From: a bacterium
GTDB lineage: Bacteria > Chloroflexota > Dormibacteria > Aeolococcales > Bog-877
Direction of reading: 5' to 3'
DNA: 55,889 nucleotides
Assembly: GCA_021791415.1 (NCBI GenBank)
Contig: JAJYWQ010000060.1
Coordinates: 1 to 55,889, forward strand
The notes below the pieces were generated by a model, which was given only the letters and a program-made list of their open reading frames with translations, had not been told where the DNA came from and ran no database searches. Below, piece by piece: positions 1 through 9,178 of the stretch (position 1 is its first letter; each line of letters starts with the position of its first letter). The position numbers and the translations under genes are program-made.

Positions 1-2
1 GG

Positions 3-440
3 TGGCAGCCCGACCGCCAGCGGCTGGAACTCTGGAACCTCTACCACGGTGGGGTTGGGGACGGGGAACATCTGCGCGTCTTCCCCCTCTCCGACTGGAC
101 CGAGATGGATGTCTGGCGCTACATCCGCCGCGAGCGCATGGCCCTCCCGTCGATCTACTTCGCCCACCAGCGCGAGGTGGTGGAGCGGGACGGGATGCTC
201 CTGGCGGTCTCCGATTGGGTGGCTCCCAGGGGGAGCGAGGTGGCGCAGCGCCTCAGCGTGCGCTTCCGCACGGTGGGTGACGCCACCAGCACCGGTGCGG
301 TGCGCTCCCGGGCGTCGACGGTCGACGAGGTTATAGACGAGATCGCCCGGTCGAGGGTGAGTGAGCGGGGAGCCACCAGGGGCGACGACCGCTTCTCCGA
401 GACCTCCATGGAGGACCGGAAGCTCGAGGGCTACTTTTGA
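3..440 (+). CDS. cysD: Sulfate adenylyltransferase subunit 2, C-terminal part (CysD), cut by window edge
   Basis: CysD makes adenosine 5'-phosphosulfate from ATP and sulfate, driven by the GTPase CysN, as the first step of cytoplasmic sulfate assimilation. The visible 145 residues carry the family's late signature: LWNLYHG, then EHLRVFPLSDWTEMDVWRYI, then the C-terminal phosphoadenylyl-transferase-like end with TGAVRS and EDRKLEGYF. The start lies before the window. The TGA stop overlaps the TTG start of cysN by four bases, so the two subunits are translationally coupled. The family assignment is firm. Confidence 0.95.
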   Translation, partial: WQPDRQRLELWNLYHGGVGDGEHLRVFPLSDWTEMDVWRYIRRERMALPSIYFAHQREVVERDGMLLAVSDWVAPRGSEVAQRLSVRFRTVGDATSTGAVRSRASTVDEVIDEIARSRVSERGATRGDDRFSETSMEDRKLEGYF

Positions 441-1780
441 CCGCCGGCGCCATCGGGGCCCCGGTCGGGGAGTCGCTGCTCCGGCTCGCGGCGATCGGCG
501 CGGTGGACGACGGCAAGTCGACTCTCATCGGGCGGCTGCTGCATGACGCCGGCCAGTTCACCGACGACCAGCTGGTGGCCCTGGAGCGTGCCAGCCGGGA
601 CCGTGGGCAGCCCTCGCTGAACCTCAGCTTCGCCACCGATGGTCTCCGCGCCGAGCGGGAGCAGGGGATCACCATCGACGTCGCCTACCGCTATGCGGTC
701 ACGGCCCGGCTCAAGCTGGTCATCGCCGACTGTCCCGGGCACCTCGAGTACACCGGCAACATGGCGACGGGCGCCTCCACCGCCGATCTCGCCCTGGTGC
801 TGGTGGACGTGACCAAGGGGTTGCGCGAGCAGACCCGGCGCCACACCGCTCTGGCGCTCCTCTTCGGGGTCCCCCGACTGCTGGTGGCGGTGAACAAGAT
901 GGACCTGGTCGGCTGGGCGGAGCCGGGGTACCGGGCGCTGGTTGAGCAGATGGAGGAACTCGCCCAGCGGCTGGGGGGTGCAGAGGTGCAGGCCGTGCCT
1001 GTCTCCGCCCTCCACGGGGACAATGTGGTGGAACGCTCACGCAACTCCGGCTGGTACCAGGGGCCCACCGTGCTGGAGGCACTGGAGCAGGCGCCCACCG
1101 CCACGTTCTCCGCCCAGCACTCCAAGGGGGCGCGGCTCCCGGTCCAGAGCGTCACCCGGCACGCCGATGGGTCGGTGCGGATCGCCGGCATGCTCACGGG
1201 GGGCGCGCTGCACCGTGGGGAGCCGGTCGTGATCCTGCCCCAGCGGCACCACACCACCGTCTCCCGGGTGGAGACCCTCAGCGCCGCCGTGCCGTCCGCC
1301 CGGGCTCCCCTCTCCATCTCCGTGGCTCTCGCGGACAGCCCCGACGTCCGGCGCGGGGACCTGATCGCAGCGGCCGCCGACCTCCCGCAGGTCTCCCGGG
1401 ACCAACTGACGACGGTCTGCTGGTTCGCCGCTCGCCACCTTGAAGTCGGCCAGTCCTTTCTGGTCAAGCACACCACCAGGGTGACGGAGGCCGAGGTGGT
1501 TGAGATCATCGGCCGGCTGGACCTGGAGACGCTCCACCTGGTGGCGGCTGGGGAGCTCGGCCCGAACGACATCGGGGTGGTCCGCTGGCGGTTGGCGGAG
1601 GAGATCGCGGCAGACCCCTACCACGAGAGCCGGGTCACCGGCAGCCTCATCGTCATCGACCCCCAGACCCGCATCACGGTGGGGGCTGTCATGGTCGGGA
1701 CGCCCCCGCTCGCCGGGAGGGACGCCGCATTCGACGGGAGCCCCCCACAGCCCCTCGGCCGGCCCCGCTCTCAGCCGTAG
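437..1780 (+). CDS. cysN: Sulfate adenylyltransferase subunit 1, GTPase (CysN)
   Basis: CysN is the EF-Tu-like GTPase subunit of ATP sulfurylase. The 447-residue product shows the P-loop GAVDDGKST (residues 21-29), the switch I region EREQGITIDVAYRY (about 73-86), DCPGH (98-102) and NKMDLV (about 155), followed by the two beta-barrel domains. There is no C-terminal APS kinase (CysC) extension, so this is the simple form. The start is a TTG that overlaps the cysD stop (TTGA). The last 25 or so residues are Pro/Arg-rich and not conserved in the family as I know it. An Rrf2 regulator converges on this gene from downstream. Confidence 0.95.
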   Translation: MTAGAIGAPVGESLLRLAAIGAVDDGKSTLIGRLLHDAGQFTDDQLVALERASRDRGQPSLNLSFATDGLRAEREQGITIDVAYRYAVTARLKLVIADCPGHLEYTGNMATGASTADLALVLVDVTKGLREQTRRHTALALLFGVPRLLVAVNKMDLVGWAEPGYRALVEQMEELAQRLGGAEVQAVPVSALHGDNVVERSRNSGWYQGPTVLEALEQAPTATFSAQHSKGARLPVQSVTRHADGSVRIAGMLTGGALHRGEPVVILPQRHHTTVSRVETLSAAVPSARAPLSISVALADSPDVRRGDLIAAAADLPQVSRDQLTTVCWFAARHLEVGQSFLVKHTTRVTEAEVVEIIGRLDLETLHLVAAGELGPNDIGVVRWRLAEEIAADPYHESRVTGSLIVIDPQTRITVGAVMVGTPPLAGRDAAFDGSPPQPLGRPRSQP

Positions 1781-1986
1781 CCGCCGAGCTCTACCTCGCC
1801 AGGAGTGCTCCGCTCTCCCGGGCACACCTGAGGTTGCCCTGGCCCCGGCGTCGAGGCGGCACCGGCGGCCCGGACCCCACGACGCGCCCCACCCCCTAAT
1901 TGGCGGCTGATCTCCGCCCCCCGGTGTCGACCGGCAGACGCCACCGGCGGCCACGTCGACCAGGGGCGGTCATCGCCTGCGCACGG

Positions 1987-2619
1987 TCAGGGCCGGCCTC
2001 CGCAGTCGCCCGCCTCGGCCCCGAGCACCGACGTGGGGGTGGCCCCGCTCGCTACGGGGGCCCGGGCCAGCATCGGGCCGACGGTGTCGCTGTGGCCGCC
2101 ACGCTGTCGTCCTCCTCGGCCGGGGACGCCCAGCTGGGGGCCCTGCTTGGGATCGATCTTGATCCGCGGGACCCAGGCGTCGGGGCGCTCCACCTGCCTG
2201 GTCACCACCGGAGGCAGATCCCCGCGACAGATCTCGGCGACACTCACCTCGTCCAGCACGTCGCGGATGTAAGCCCTGACCGCCACCCAGACATCGCGGA
2301 GCGCCGCCGTGTGCCCCGAATAGTTCAGTTGATCGGGGCGGTAGTCGCCGACCCGGGCCAGGGGCCCATCGGTCACGCGGATGATGTCGCCCAGGGTGAT
2401 CAGGCTGGGGTCCCGCGCCAGGATGAAGCCGCCACTGGGGCCGCGCTGGCTGGCCACGAGGCCCTCCTGTTTGAGCTCCGCCAAGATGTTCTGGAGGAAC
2501 TTGAGGGGGATGCCCTGGACCTGGGCGATCCGCTCGGCGCTCACCGGGCCGCGGCCCTCGGACGCGGCCAGCTCGATAACCGCCCGCACGGCATAGTCAG
2601 CCCGGACGGAAACCCGCAT
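1987..2619 (-). CDS. Rrf2 family transcriptional regulator
   Basis: This is a winged-helix DNA-binding regulator of about 210 residues. The Rrf2 signature opens the protein (MRVSVRADYAVRAVIELA) and is followed by IAQVQGIPLKFLQNILAELKQEGLVASQRGPSGGFILAR, the recognition helix and wing. Only one cysteine (AEICRGD) lies in the sensor segment, so an IscR-type three-Cys iron-sulfur cluster is not expected. Next to cysDN, a CymR-like sulfur role is a reasonable inference. The final 65 residues are Gly/Arg-rich and look like unconserved tail. I place the start at ATG 2619, not at upstream ATGs, because a CACAAT box lies seven bases before it. Confidence 0.88.
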   Translation of the reverse strand: MRVSVRADYAVRAVIELAASEGRGPVSAERIAQVQGIPLKFLQNILAELKQEGLVASQRGPSGGFILARDPSLITLGDIIRVTDGPLARVGDYRPDQLNYSGHTAALRDVWVAVRAYIRDVLDEVSVAEICRGDLPPVVTRQVERPDAWVPRIKIDPKQGPQLGVPGRGGRQRGGHSDTVGPMLARAPVASGATPTSVLGAEAGDCGGRP

Positions 2620-2626
2620 CCCGCCC

Positions 2627-2632
2627 ATTGTG
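2627..2632 (-). promoter_or_regulatory. Candidate -10 box (CACAAT) of the Rrf2 gene, leaderless geometry
   Basis: The box sits seven bases upstream of ATG 2619, with no ribosome binding site possible in between. It matches a spacing found at many genes in this window, but its first base deviates from TANNNT. Confidence 0.4.
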
Positions 2633-3039
2633 CCTGCTGCCCCAGCACCCGTGGAGCAGGTCGGCGCCGCTCCGGCCATCCTGTGACGTCACGAGCCCTG
2701 AGGGGCCGGCGGCGCTCGGGCCCCCCAGCCTGGGGCGAGGCCCACCTCTGGCCCCGGTCGGTTGCGTGTCCCGCTACCCGCCAGGGTGGCGGTCCCCGCC
2801 GCCAACCCTGGTGAGCCGCGGCGCCTTGGAGCTGGCGAAACGGGCCCACCCGCATGCCGGACCCCGGGGGCCAAAGCCGGGGAGCCGAAGTAGGGCCAAC
2901 GGTGGTCCAGGGATGCCCCACGTGCCTGAACTGAGGACACAGCTCCGCAGCGGAATCCAGATGCCCAGCGTGCGCACGGCGGGACCGGCGGCGTGGTGTA
3001 GCCGTCGGATCGCCCGGAGGCCGTCGCGGGTCCGAGAAG
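2633..3039. other. Intergenic region, no gene seen
   Basis: This GC-rich spacer separates the divergent Rrf2 and DinB-like genes. Reading frames across it lack recognisable domains or ribosome binding sites. Apart from the two flanking promoter boxes I see nothing supportable in it. Confidence 0.5.
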
Positions 3040-3045
3040 TAGCAT
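3040..3045 (+). promoter_or_regulatory. Candidate -10 box (TAGCAT) of the DinB-like gene
   Basis: TAGCAT ends seven bases before ATG 3053. This argues for that codon, rather than ATG 3044, as the start of a leaderless message. Confidence 0.45.
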
Positions 3046-3052
3046 GGCAGCC

Positions 3053-3619
3053 ATGGCCGCGACCCGACGGGCCGACATGTTCCTCGAGCTCCGGGACGAT
3101 CCCCGGGAGAGCGGCCCACCGCTGACGGACGAGCGCACCGCGCTGGTCGAGTACCTGCGCTGCGTTCGCCTGACGTTGGAGATCAAGTGCCAGGGGCTGG
3201 ATGCCGAGGCCCTGGCGCGGCGCTCCGTCGAGCCATCGACCATGTCGCTCCTGGGGCTGGTGCGCCACCTGACCGAGATGGAACGTCACGCGTTCCGGAA
3301 CGTGATGGCGGGACAGGGCGCCGCTGCGCTGTACTGCTCCGACACCAACCGGGACGGGGACTTCGACGGATCGGTTGCGGACCCGAAGGTGGTGCAGGCG
3401 GCGTGGGACGCGTGGCGGGCCGAGGTGGACTTCGCGGAGCGGTTCGTGGCCGCGGCTTCCAGTCTCGATGTCACTGGCCGCGACCGCCAGGGCGTGGGCT
3501 CGGGGCAAGGGCCGATCTCGCTGCGCGAGGTCCTGCTGGAGATGATCCACGAGTACGCCCGTCACGTCGGGCACGCCGACCTGTTGCGTGAGCGCATCGA
3601 TGGACGAATCGGCCAGTAG
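3053..3619 (+). CDS. DinB-like / DUF664 four-helix metal-binding protein
   Basis: The protein is about 188 residues and mostly helical. It has the DUF664 (mini-DinB) layout: LVEYLRCVRLTLEIKCQGLDAE, then the first His-bearing helix LLGLVRHLTEMERHAFRNV, and a C-terminal helix EMIHEYARHVGHADLLRERIDG that supplies the remaining histidines of the metal triad. Related proteins include thiol- and bacillithiol-dependent transferases; the substrate here is unknown. It stands alone, divergent from the Rrf2 gene. The start at 3053 rests on the nearby -10 box; 3044 is the in-frame alternative. Confidence 0.85.
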   Translation: MAATRRADMFLELRDDPRESGPPLTDERTALVEYLRCVRLTLEIKCQGLDAEALARRSVEPSTMSLLGLVRHLTEMERHAFRNVMAGQGAAALYCSDTNRDGDFDGSVADPKVVQAAWDAWRAEVDFAERFVAAASSLDVTGRDRQGVGSGQGPISLREVLLEMIHEYARHVGHADLLRERIDGRIGQ

Positions 3620-3943
3620 TTGCTTGAACGGCCCCTCACAGCTGTGAGGTCTACCTGGCCGGGCAGGGGTCGGTCGGCGAGGGGGGGGCGATCCGCGACG
3701 GCGCATCCCCGCTCGGCGCAAAGTACCCGCTCGGGCGACCGGCGCCGCTGACGAGCACGACCACCGACGACGTCACGTCTCGTAGTGCTGGACTTCAAGG
3801 CCAACCAAACCCGGTGGCCAGGCCGACCAGTTGCGCTTCGGTCGCCGAGCACGCCACAGAGCACGCGCTGCCAGTGGCTGTCTTCCCCGTAAGCTCTCAC
3901 ATCGGCTAACTGTAGCCTCAAAGCTCTGCTGTTTGTAGCATTC
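3620..3943. other. Intergenic region, lower GC, no gene seen
   Basis: The stretch leading to the AAA gene is visibly more AT-rich than the surroundings, particularly after 3890. No open frame in it shows a domain or credible start signal. Confidence 0.5.
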
Positions 3944-3958
3944 ATGACCTGCTATCTG

Positions 3959-3964
3959 TATGAT
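3959..3964 (+). promoter_or_regulatory. -10 box (TATGAT) of the AAA/DUF4143 gene, leaderless
   Basis: TATGAT ends exactly six bases before ATG 3971. Transcription would begin on or next to that A. The box lies inside the longer frame that starts at ATG 3944, so it decides the start in favour of 3971. Confidence 0.6.
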
Positions 3965-3970
3965 TCAAGC

Positions 3971-5242
3971 ATGGCCTACCAGCGTCGCGTCCTCGATGAC
4001 GAACTAGATTCGCTGCTCCAGGTGCTGCCTGCCATCGCCATCGACGGGGCGAAGGCGGTGGGCAAGACGTCCACGGTCGAGATGCGCGTGAAGAGCGTTA
4101 TTCAACTCGACTCGCGCCAGGTCCGCGAAGCTGCTGCGGCAGATCCGGAGTCGATCTTGATCCGCCCTCGCCCCGTGCTGATCGATGAGTGGCAGAAGGT
4201 CCCCGAGGTGTGGGACGTCGTACGTCGGGCCGTCGACCGGGACCGAGCGCCTGGACAGTTCCTGCTCACCGGAAGCGCCACGCCGCAGCGCGGCGCAACC
4301 GCGCATTCCGGCGCGGGTCGGATCACCCGGCTGCGGATGCGGCCGCTGGCCTTCAGCGAACGAGGCATCGCGACCCCCACGGTCAGCCTTGAGCACCTGC
4401 TCACCGGAACCGCCGGGACCGTCGAGGGCCACACCGACGTGCGCCTGACCGACTACGTCGCCGAGATCATGGCGTCTGGCTTCCCCGGGCTGCGCGGGTT
4501 GCCGGACCGCGTACTGCGGGGGGAGCTGGATAGCTACCTGCACAACGCCGTCGACCGCGACATCCCTGAGCAAGGCCTCGCAGTGCGCCGGCCGGCAGCG
4601 CTGCTGGACTGGCTCCGTGCCTATGCCGCTGCCACCGCCAGCACCGCTAGCTACACCGAGATCCTTGACGCCGCCACCGCCGGCATCAGCGACAGGCCTG
4701 CCCGTTCCACCACCATCGCCTACCGAGACGCCCTCCAGCAGCTGTGGCTGCTGGACCCGCTTCCGGCGTGGGCGCCGATCGGGCGCGATCTCGCCCGCCT
4801 CGGGCGGACCCCCACCCACCACCTCGCAGACCCGGGTCTGGCCGCTCGCCTGCTCGGCATCACCCACCAGGCACTCCTCGACGGAGTCGGCACACCACTC
4901 GGCCCTCAACAGGGCACGACGCTCAGGCGTTTCTTCGAGTCACTGGTCACCCTCAGCGTCCGGGTACTGGCACAGCGAGCCGAAGCGACCGTCACACACC
5001 TGCGGACCCGCAACGGCGACCATGAGATTGACCTGATGCTCACCAACCCCGAAGGCAAAGTCCTTGCCGCCGAGGTCAAGCTGGGCGGCACGGTATCCGA
5101 CCACGACCTCCGCCACCTCAAGTGGCTCACCAGCAAGTACGCAGAACTCGTGATCGACCGCGTCGTCATCACCACGGGGCCCTCCGCCTACCGGCGCCCA
5201 GACGGCATAGTCGTCTTGCCGCTCGCCCTGCTCGGACCCTGA
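3971..5242 (+). CDS. AAA ATPase with DUF4143 domain
   Basis: This 423-residue protein belongs to the AAA_14/DUF4143 family, common as single accessory genes in bacteria and archaea and without a settled function. The N-terminal ATPase has a Walker A-like IDGAKAVGKTSTVE (about 28-41), a Walker B strand PVLIDEWQKVPEVWD and the sensor segment FLLTGSAT. The C-terminal DUF4143 part ends with a restriction-nuclease-like fold signature (DHEIDLMLTNPEGKVLAAEVKLGG). Length is normal for the family. The gene lies on an AT-richer patch with no partner, which suggests acquisition. Confidence 0.9.
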   Translation: MAYQRRVLDDELDSLLQVLPAIAIDGAKAVGKTSTVEMRVKSVIQLDSRQVREAAAADPESILIRPRPVLIDEWQKVPEVWDVVRRAVDRDRAPGQFLLTGSATPQRGATAHSGAGRITRLRMRPLAFSERGIATPTVSLEHLLTGTAGTVEGHTDVRLTDYVAEIMASGFPGLRGLPDRVLRGELDSYLHNAVDRDIPEQGLAVRRPAALLDWLRAYAAATASTASYTEILDAATAGISDRPARSTTIAYRDALQQLWLLDPLPAWAPIGRDLARLGRTPTHHLADPGLAARLLGITHQALLDGVGTPLGPQQGTTLRRFFESLVTLSVRVLAQRAEATVTHLRTRNGDHEIDLMLTNPEGKVLAAEVKLGGTVSDHDLRHLKWLTSKYAELVIDRVVITTGPSAYRRPDGIVVLPLALLGP

Positions 5243-5278
5243 AACGTCAAGCACCAGAGAGCACAGAAGCTTCCCACT

Positions 5279-5295
5279 AGACCCGTTATGGGTCT
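5279..5295. terminator. Small inverted repeat between convergent genes
   Basis: Arms AGACCC and GGGTCT enclose a five-base loop between the stop of the AAA gene and the stop of the amidase gene. There is no T-run, so it is only a candidate bidirectional terminator. Confidence 0.35.
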
Positions 5296-5308
5296 CGCGC
5301 GCCCTCGG

Positions 5309-6331
5309 TCAGGAGTGGCTCCGGCGATAGTCGGCGGCCAGCCGGCGCAGGTGCCGGTCAACACCCCCCATCGCCTCTCCCGGGGGCAGGAACTGCTTGG
5401 GAAACTTGGCCACCGAGGTGTAGTTGGTGTCGCAGACATTGGCCAGGGGGGCCAGCACCGCCTGGGTGACCAGCTGGTAGGCGTCCATGGCCTCCAGGCC
5501 GTAATCCTCCCCCAGCCAGTGCACCAGGTCCGACTGGGCGATCCTGAACGCGTCCTCCAGGGGCCGCACCGAGCCGGTGGAGATGATGTGCGTCTCCGAC
5601 TCCAGGCGCGGCCAGGGGCAGGCCCGCCCCTTGATCAGCTCGATCGCCAGCACGGTGTTCATCGCGGTCTCGACCGCCACCCCGCAGGTCTCACCCTCTC
5701 CCTGGCGGGCGTGGCCATCTCCCAACGAGAGCAGCGCGCCCTCCACGTTGACGCCGAGGTAGCAGGTGACCCCTGCCCTCATCTCGGGGGTGTCCATGTT
5801 GCCGCCGAAGGCGTCCGGAACCAGGGCGGAGCGCACCTCCAGGTTGGCAGGCGCCACCCCCACCGTACCGTGCATGGGATCCATGGGCAGCGCCACCTGG
5901 AACTCTCCCGAGCGGGCCCGGAACAGGCAGGTGCGCTCCTTGCGGTCCAGCTCCCAAATCCACACCAGCTCGGGCAGCGGCTCGTGGAGCATGGCGGTCA
6001 GGTGGGTGGCGGTGAGGGCACCGAAGAGGGGCACAGTGGTGGAGGCTGCCCAGTCGCGAGCGGGCTCGATCTCGATGAAGTGCACCGCCAGGGTGTCCCC
6101 GACCTCGGCGCCCTCCACGTAGAAGGGACCTGTCTGGGGGTTGAGAAAAGGAAACTGGCAGACCTCGGAGACCAGGTCGCGCTCGCTCCGCACCCGGCCG
6201 TTGAAGCAGTCCTCGGTGAACAGCCGCACCACCGTGCCGGGGCGGATCCTGGCCACCGGCTCGGCCCCGCCGAAGGTCCACGCATACCGCTCCGGCGCGG
6301 GCTCGAGGGTCATCACATCAAGGCCACTCAC
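5309..6331 (-). CDS. Acetamidase/formamidase family protein
   Basis: The FmdA/AmdA family hydrolyses short amides to acid and ammonia. The 340-residue product shows FNGRVRSERDL near residue 43, GPFYVEGAEVGDTLAVHFIEIEPA, HGTVGVAP, GGNMDTPEMRAGVTCYLGVNVEGALLSLGDGHARQGEGE with the conserved GDGHxxQGEGE metal-site region, and a C-terminal VCDTNYTSVAKFPK. The GTG start follows GGAGGTGAAACC, a good ribosome binding site. It lies 60 bases downstream of an amino-acid permease on the same strand, so the pair is probably one transcript for uptake and breakdown of a nitrogen source. The actual amide is unknown. Confidence 0.92.
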   Translation of the reverse strand: MSGLDVMTLEPAPERYAWTFGGAEPVARIRPGTVVRLFTEDCFNGRVRSERDLVSEVCQFPFLNPQTGPFYVEGAEVGDTLAVHFIEIEPARDWAASTTVPLFGALTATHLTAMLHEPLPELVWIWELDRKERTCLFRARSGEFQVALPMDPMHGTVGVAPANLEVRSALVPDAFGGNMDTPEMRAGVTCYLGVNVEGALLSLGDGHARQGEGETCGVAVETAMNTVLAIELIKGRACPWPRLESETHIISTGSVRPLEDAFRIAQSDLVHWLGEDYGLEAMDAYQLVTQAVLAPLANVCDTNYTSVAKFPKQFLPPGEAMGGVDRHLRRLAADYRRSHS

Positions 6332-6391
6332 GGTTTCACCTCCATGGCGGCGTCGGGCCGCGGCAACGGGAGAGCGGGCTCCATCAAGGCG

Positions 6392-7891
6392 CTAGGCGGG
6401 ATCGGGGACGGGCTCCGCGCCGATCTCGGGCTCCAGATCCAGATGGACGGTGCCCACCGCCGTCACCCGGTCGGGGTGCCGCTGGTAGAGGAAGAGCATG
6501 TAGATGAGCCCCAACACCATCCACCCGCCCATGGCCGGGCCCATGTAGGAGTAGGGGGCGGGTAGCGGGGAGATGAAAGAGAAGATCGGGATCCCGGCGC
6601 CGCTGAACCAGGCGGGCAGGAAAGCCAAGATGCCCAGCACCGGCACCACCACGTGCAGCCACCAGTTCACCTGCGACCCGCGGGTCTTGAGGAAGTAGCC
6701 GATGCAGGCGGCGTTCACCAGGAGGTAGATGGCGACCAACAGGATCACGATCCCGGTGCCCACCATGGCGAAGGCCACGAAGGGGTTGAAGTGGAGACCG
6801 AGCCCGACCGCCACCCCGACGCTGGCCACAAAGGCGGCCAGGATGCCGTACTGGGGGGTGCGGTGGCTGCGGTGCACGGTGGCGAAGAAGCGCGGAAAGG
6901 CGCCGATCCGGCCCATGGCGTAGGCGGTGCGGGTGGAGACCGTGACCCCGGCGTTGGAGTTGGCGATGGTTGAGTTGACGATGGCCAGGAAGACCAGGAG
7001 CCAGAAGATCCCGTAGGAAGCCTTGGCGATCCCCTGCCACGACGCCGCCCCCGCGCTGCTGAACAGGGCGAAGTGGGCCGGGCCGAAGACGACGTCGGCG
7101 GCGTAGGTGGTGAAGATGTAGATGATGCCCACCCCCAGGGTGGCGCCGAGCACCGCACGGCGGATGGTCTTGCGGGGATCCTTGGCCTCTTCGGCCAGCG
7201 GGGCGGCGCCCTCGAATCCTCCGAAGGCCAGGATGGTGAAGACCGAGCCGGCGATGATCCCGCTCAGGCCCCGGAAGTGGACCGGGGTGAACTTGGTGGT
7301 GAAGACATCCAGGGTGTTGCCGTGCCCCGCCTTGACCACAAAGAGCACCGCCAGGACCACGAACACCACGATCTCGAAGGTGCCCAGGACGGTGCCCATC
7401 CGGGCGGAGGCGCGGATACCGTAGTAGCCCGCAGCAAGCACGATGAGCGCCCCGGCGATGGTGAAAAGCCACCAGAGGTTGAGGGAGAATCCTGTGTCGT
7501 AGCTGTTGACGGTGGCGGCCACGGTGTACCCCAGCTGCAGCAGCACCAGAGGTGGGATCAGCCCGGCCACGGCCACGTAGGCCCAGTTGACCAGGAATCC
7601 GACCGACGGGTGGAGCCCACGGGCGGCGTAGGTGCCCATGGACCCCGCCGACGGCAGTTCGCGGGCCAGCTCGCCCACACAGGAGGCGCAGAGCAGGCAG
7701 GCGATCAGCGCGATCAGGACCGAAAGCGGCAGCGCCCCGCCCGCGAAGGCGACTCCGGCCGGGATGGACGCTGCGATGGCGGCTCCCGGGGCCATGTCGG
7801 TGACGCTCTGGAAAAGAACTTCCCGCAGGCCGACGGCACCGCGTCTGAGGCCCGAACTGCTGGCGCCAAGCTCGGAGGTCACCAATGTCAC
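6392..7891 (-). CDS. APC superfamily amino acid permease
   Basis: This is a membrane transporter of about 499 residues with some 12-13 hydrophobic segments. The first segments carry the APC motif GAAIAASIPAGVAFAGGALP, followed by ELARELPSAGSMGTYAARGL, and FGGFEGAAPLAEEAKDPRKTIRRAV marks the family's central loop after helix 6. The likely substrate is an amino acid or amine taken up with protons. I place the start at GTG 7891, eight bases after GGGAGG; the open frame runs further back but without a signal. It is the upstream gene of a two-gene unit with the amidase. Confidence 0.9.
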   Translation of the reverse strand: MTLVTSELGASSSGLRRGAVGLREVLFQSVTDMAPGAAIAASIPAGVAFAGGALPLSVLIALIACLLCASCVGELARELPSAGSMGTYAARGLHPSVGFLVNWAYVAVAGLIPPLVLLQLGYTVAATVNSYDTGFSLNLWWLFTIAGALIVLAAGYYGIRASARMGTVLGTFEIVVFVVLAVLFVVKAGHGNTLDVFTTKFTPVHFRGLSGIIAGSVFTILAFGGFEGAAPLAEEAKDPRKTIRRAVLGATLGVGIIYIFTTYAADVVFGPAHFALFSSAGAASWQGIAKASYGIFWLLVFLAIVNSTIANSNAGVTVSTRTAYAMGRIGAFPRFFATVHRSHRTPQYGILAAFVASVGVAVGLGLHFNPFVAFAMVGTGIVILLVAIYLLVNAACIGYFLKTRGSQVNWWLHVVVPVLGILAFLPAWFSGAGIPIFSFISPLPAPYSYMGPAMGGWMVLGLIYMLFLYQRHPDRVTAVGTVHLDLEPEIGAEPVPDPA

Positions 7892-8281
7892 TAGCGTCCC
7901 CTCCCGATGGCTGGTGGGCGAGGCCCGACTCCCCACGCATCGGGGGAGTGGTTCCGGGCCGGGATGATAACCCGAGCCGAGGCTGCAGTGTCAGCGTGGC
8001 GGACGGGACGGGCGGAGGTGCGGGAGACGGAGGTCCATGAGCCTCCGATTTCGGGTGGCTACGTCCTCCTGAGGCGGGAGGCCTCGGTCCCGATCAGAGA
8101 CGAGGGCGCCGAGACCCGCCTTGGGCCGCACCCGGAACTCCAGCCGCGGGGGGAGCTGGCAGCTGTCCCTCACACTGCGGAACCTGGTCTAGGCCACCAG
8201 CTTCAGCTGCCGACCAGCAGCCGGCCAAAGGCGCCCTCCGCCCTCCCGCCGCGGGCAGGCCGAGCCCATGCCCGAGAGCCA
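7892..8281. other. Intergenic region upstream of the permease; candidate promoter only
   Basis: On the minus strand TATCAT (7969-7964) with CTGACA 19 bases further upstream could be the permease promoter. The rest, towards the transketolase stop, shows no gene I can support. Confidence 0.35.
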
Positions 8282-9178
8282 CTACCGGGACGGGCGCAGG
8301 AACCGTGAGATCGTGGACCTCAGGGAGGCGGGATCCAGCCCGTGGGCCAGATCGTGCTCCAGCCTGCCGCCGTAACGGTGCAGGTCGCGCCGCCCCACTC
8401 CCACTCCCAGGACCCGATGGGGGAGATGGGCGAGAGCATGGCTGACCAAGCCGGCTGAGGTGCCGGCCAGGTATGGCTCGACCACCGCCACCGCCGGCTC
8501 CGCCAGGGACTCCAGGATGGTCGCCTCGTCCAGCGGCCTGACCGTGATGGCGTACATCACTGTCACGTCGAGGTCGGAGACCGCCTTGAGGACAGGATCG
8601 AGCATCGGCCCCACCGCTATCACCGAGCCCTGCGAGCCCTGGCGGAGCACCCGCAGGCGGCCTGCGGACATCGTCACGGCCGTGGCGTTGCTGGCCTCCG
8701 ACAGGCGCAGGTAGCCGACCCCAGTCGCGGCGGCGAGCCCTGGCAGCAACCCCACCGCCTCGTCGGGGTGGCCGGGTACGTGGACCTCGACGCCGGGAAG
8801 CGCATCCAGCAGGGCCACGTCCTCTGGACAGAAGTGGGAGGTGCCGTACTCAGGGAAGTCGTAGGAGGCACCGATGCTGACCAGAACCGCTCCCAGGCCC
8901 TGGTGGCAGAGGTCCATCTTCAACTGTTCGAAGGGACGCTCCAGCAGGAAGGGGGCAAAGGTGTGCACCACCGGCCGCAAGCCGACGTGCGCCAGCCCGG
9001 CCGCGACCCCGATGAGGGACTGCTCCCGGATCCCGACGTTGACCACCCGCTGGGGATGCCGGGCGCGCGCGGCCTCAAACAGGGCGGTGGAGATGGCCGC
9101 CAGCATCACCACCAGACGGTCGTCGTGGTCGAGCATCCGCCCCAGCTCCTCCGCCACCCGCTGGCGCATCCCCGTCAC
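8282..9178 (-). CDS. Transketolase, C-terminal subunit
   Basis: This is the pyrimidine-binding and C-terminal half of a split transketolase, 298 residues. It shows VVNVGIREQSLIGVAAGLAHVGLRPVVHTFAPFLLERPFEQLKMDL, where the Glu of GIREQ activates thiamine diphosphate, then the DXS/TK-like middle and a C-terminal Rossmann-like domain (MYAITVRPLDEATI). It pairs with the preceding N-terminal subunit, which it overlaps by four bases. Together they should move two-carbon ketol units between sugar phosphates. Split transketolases are frequent in archaea and in accessory loci, where the true substrate can differ from that of the housekeeping enzyme. Confidence 0.9.
   Translation of the reverse strand: MTGMRQRVAEELGRMLDHDDRLVVMLAAISTALFEAARARHPQRVVNVGIREQSLIGVAAGLAHVGLRPVVHTFAPFLLERPFEQLKMDLCHQGLGAVLVSIGASYDFPEYGTSHFCPEDVALLDALPGVEVHVPGHPDEAVGLLPGLAAATGVGYLRLSEASNATAVTMSAGRLRVLRQGSQGSVIAVGPMLDPVLKAVSDLDVTVMYAITVRPLDEATILESLAEPAVAVVEPYLAGTSAGLVSHALAHLPHRVLGVGVGRRDLHRYGGRLEHDLAHGLDPASLRSTISRFLRPSR

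Noticed and set aside
5288-6565. Long plus-strand frame opposite the amidase
   Set aside because: It is rich in Gly/His/Gln and is the mirror of a well-supported gene.
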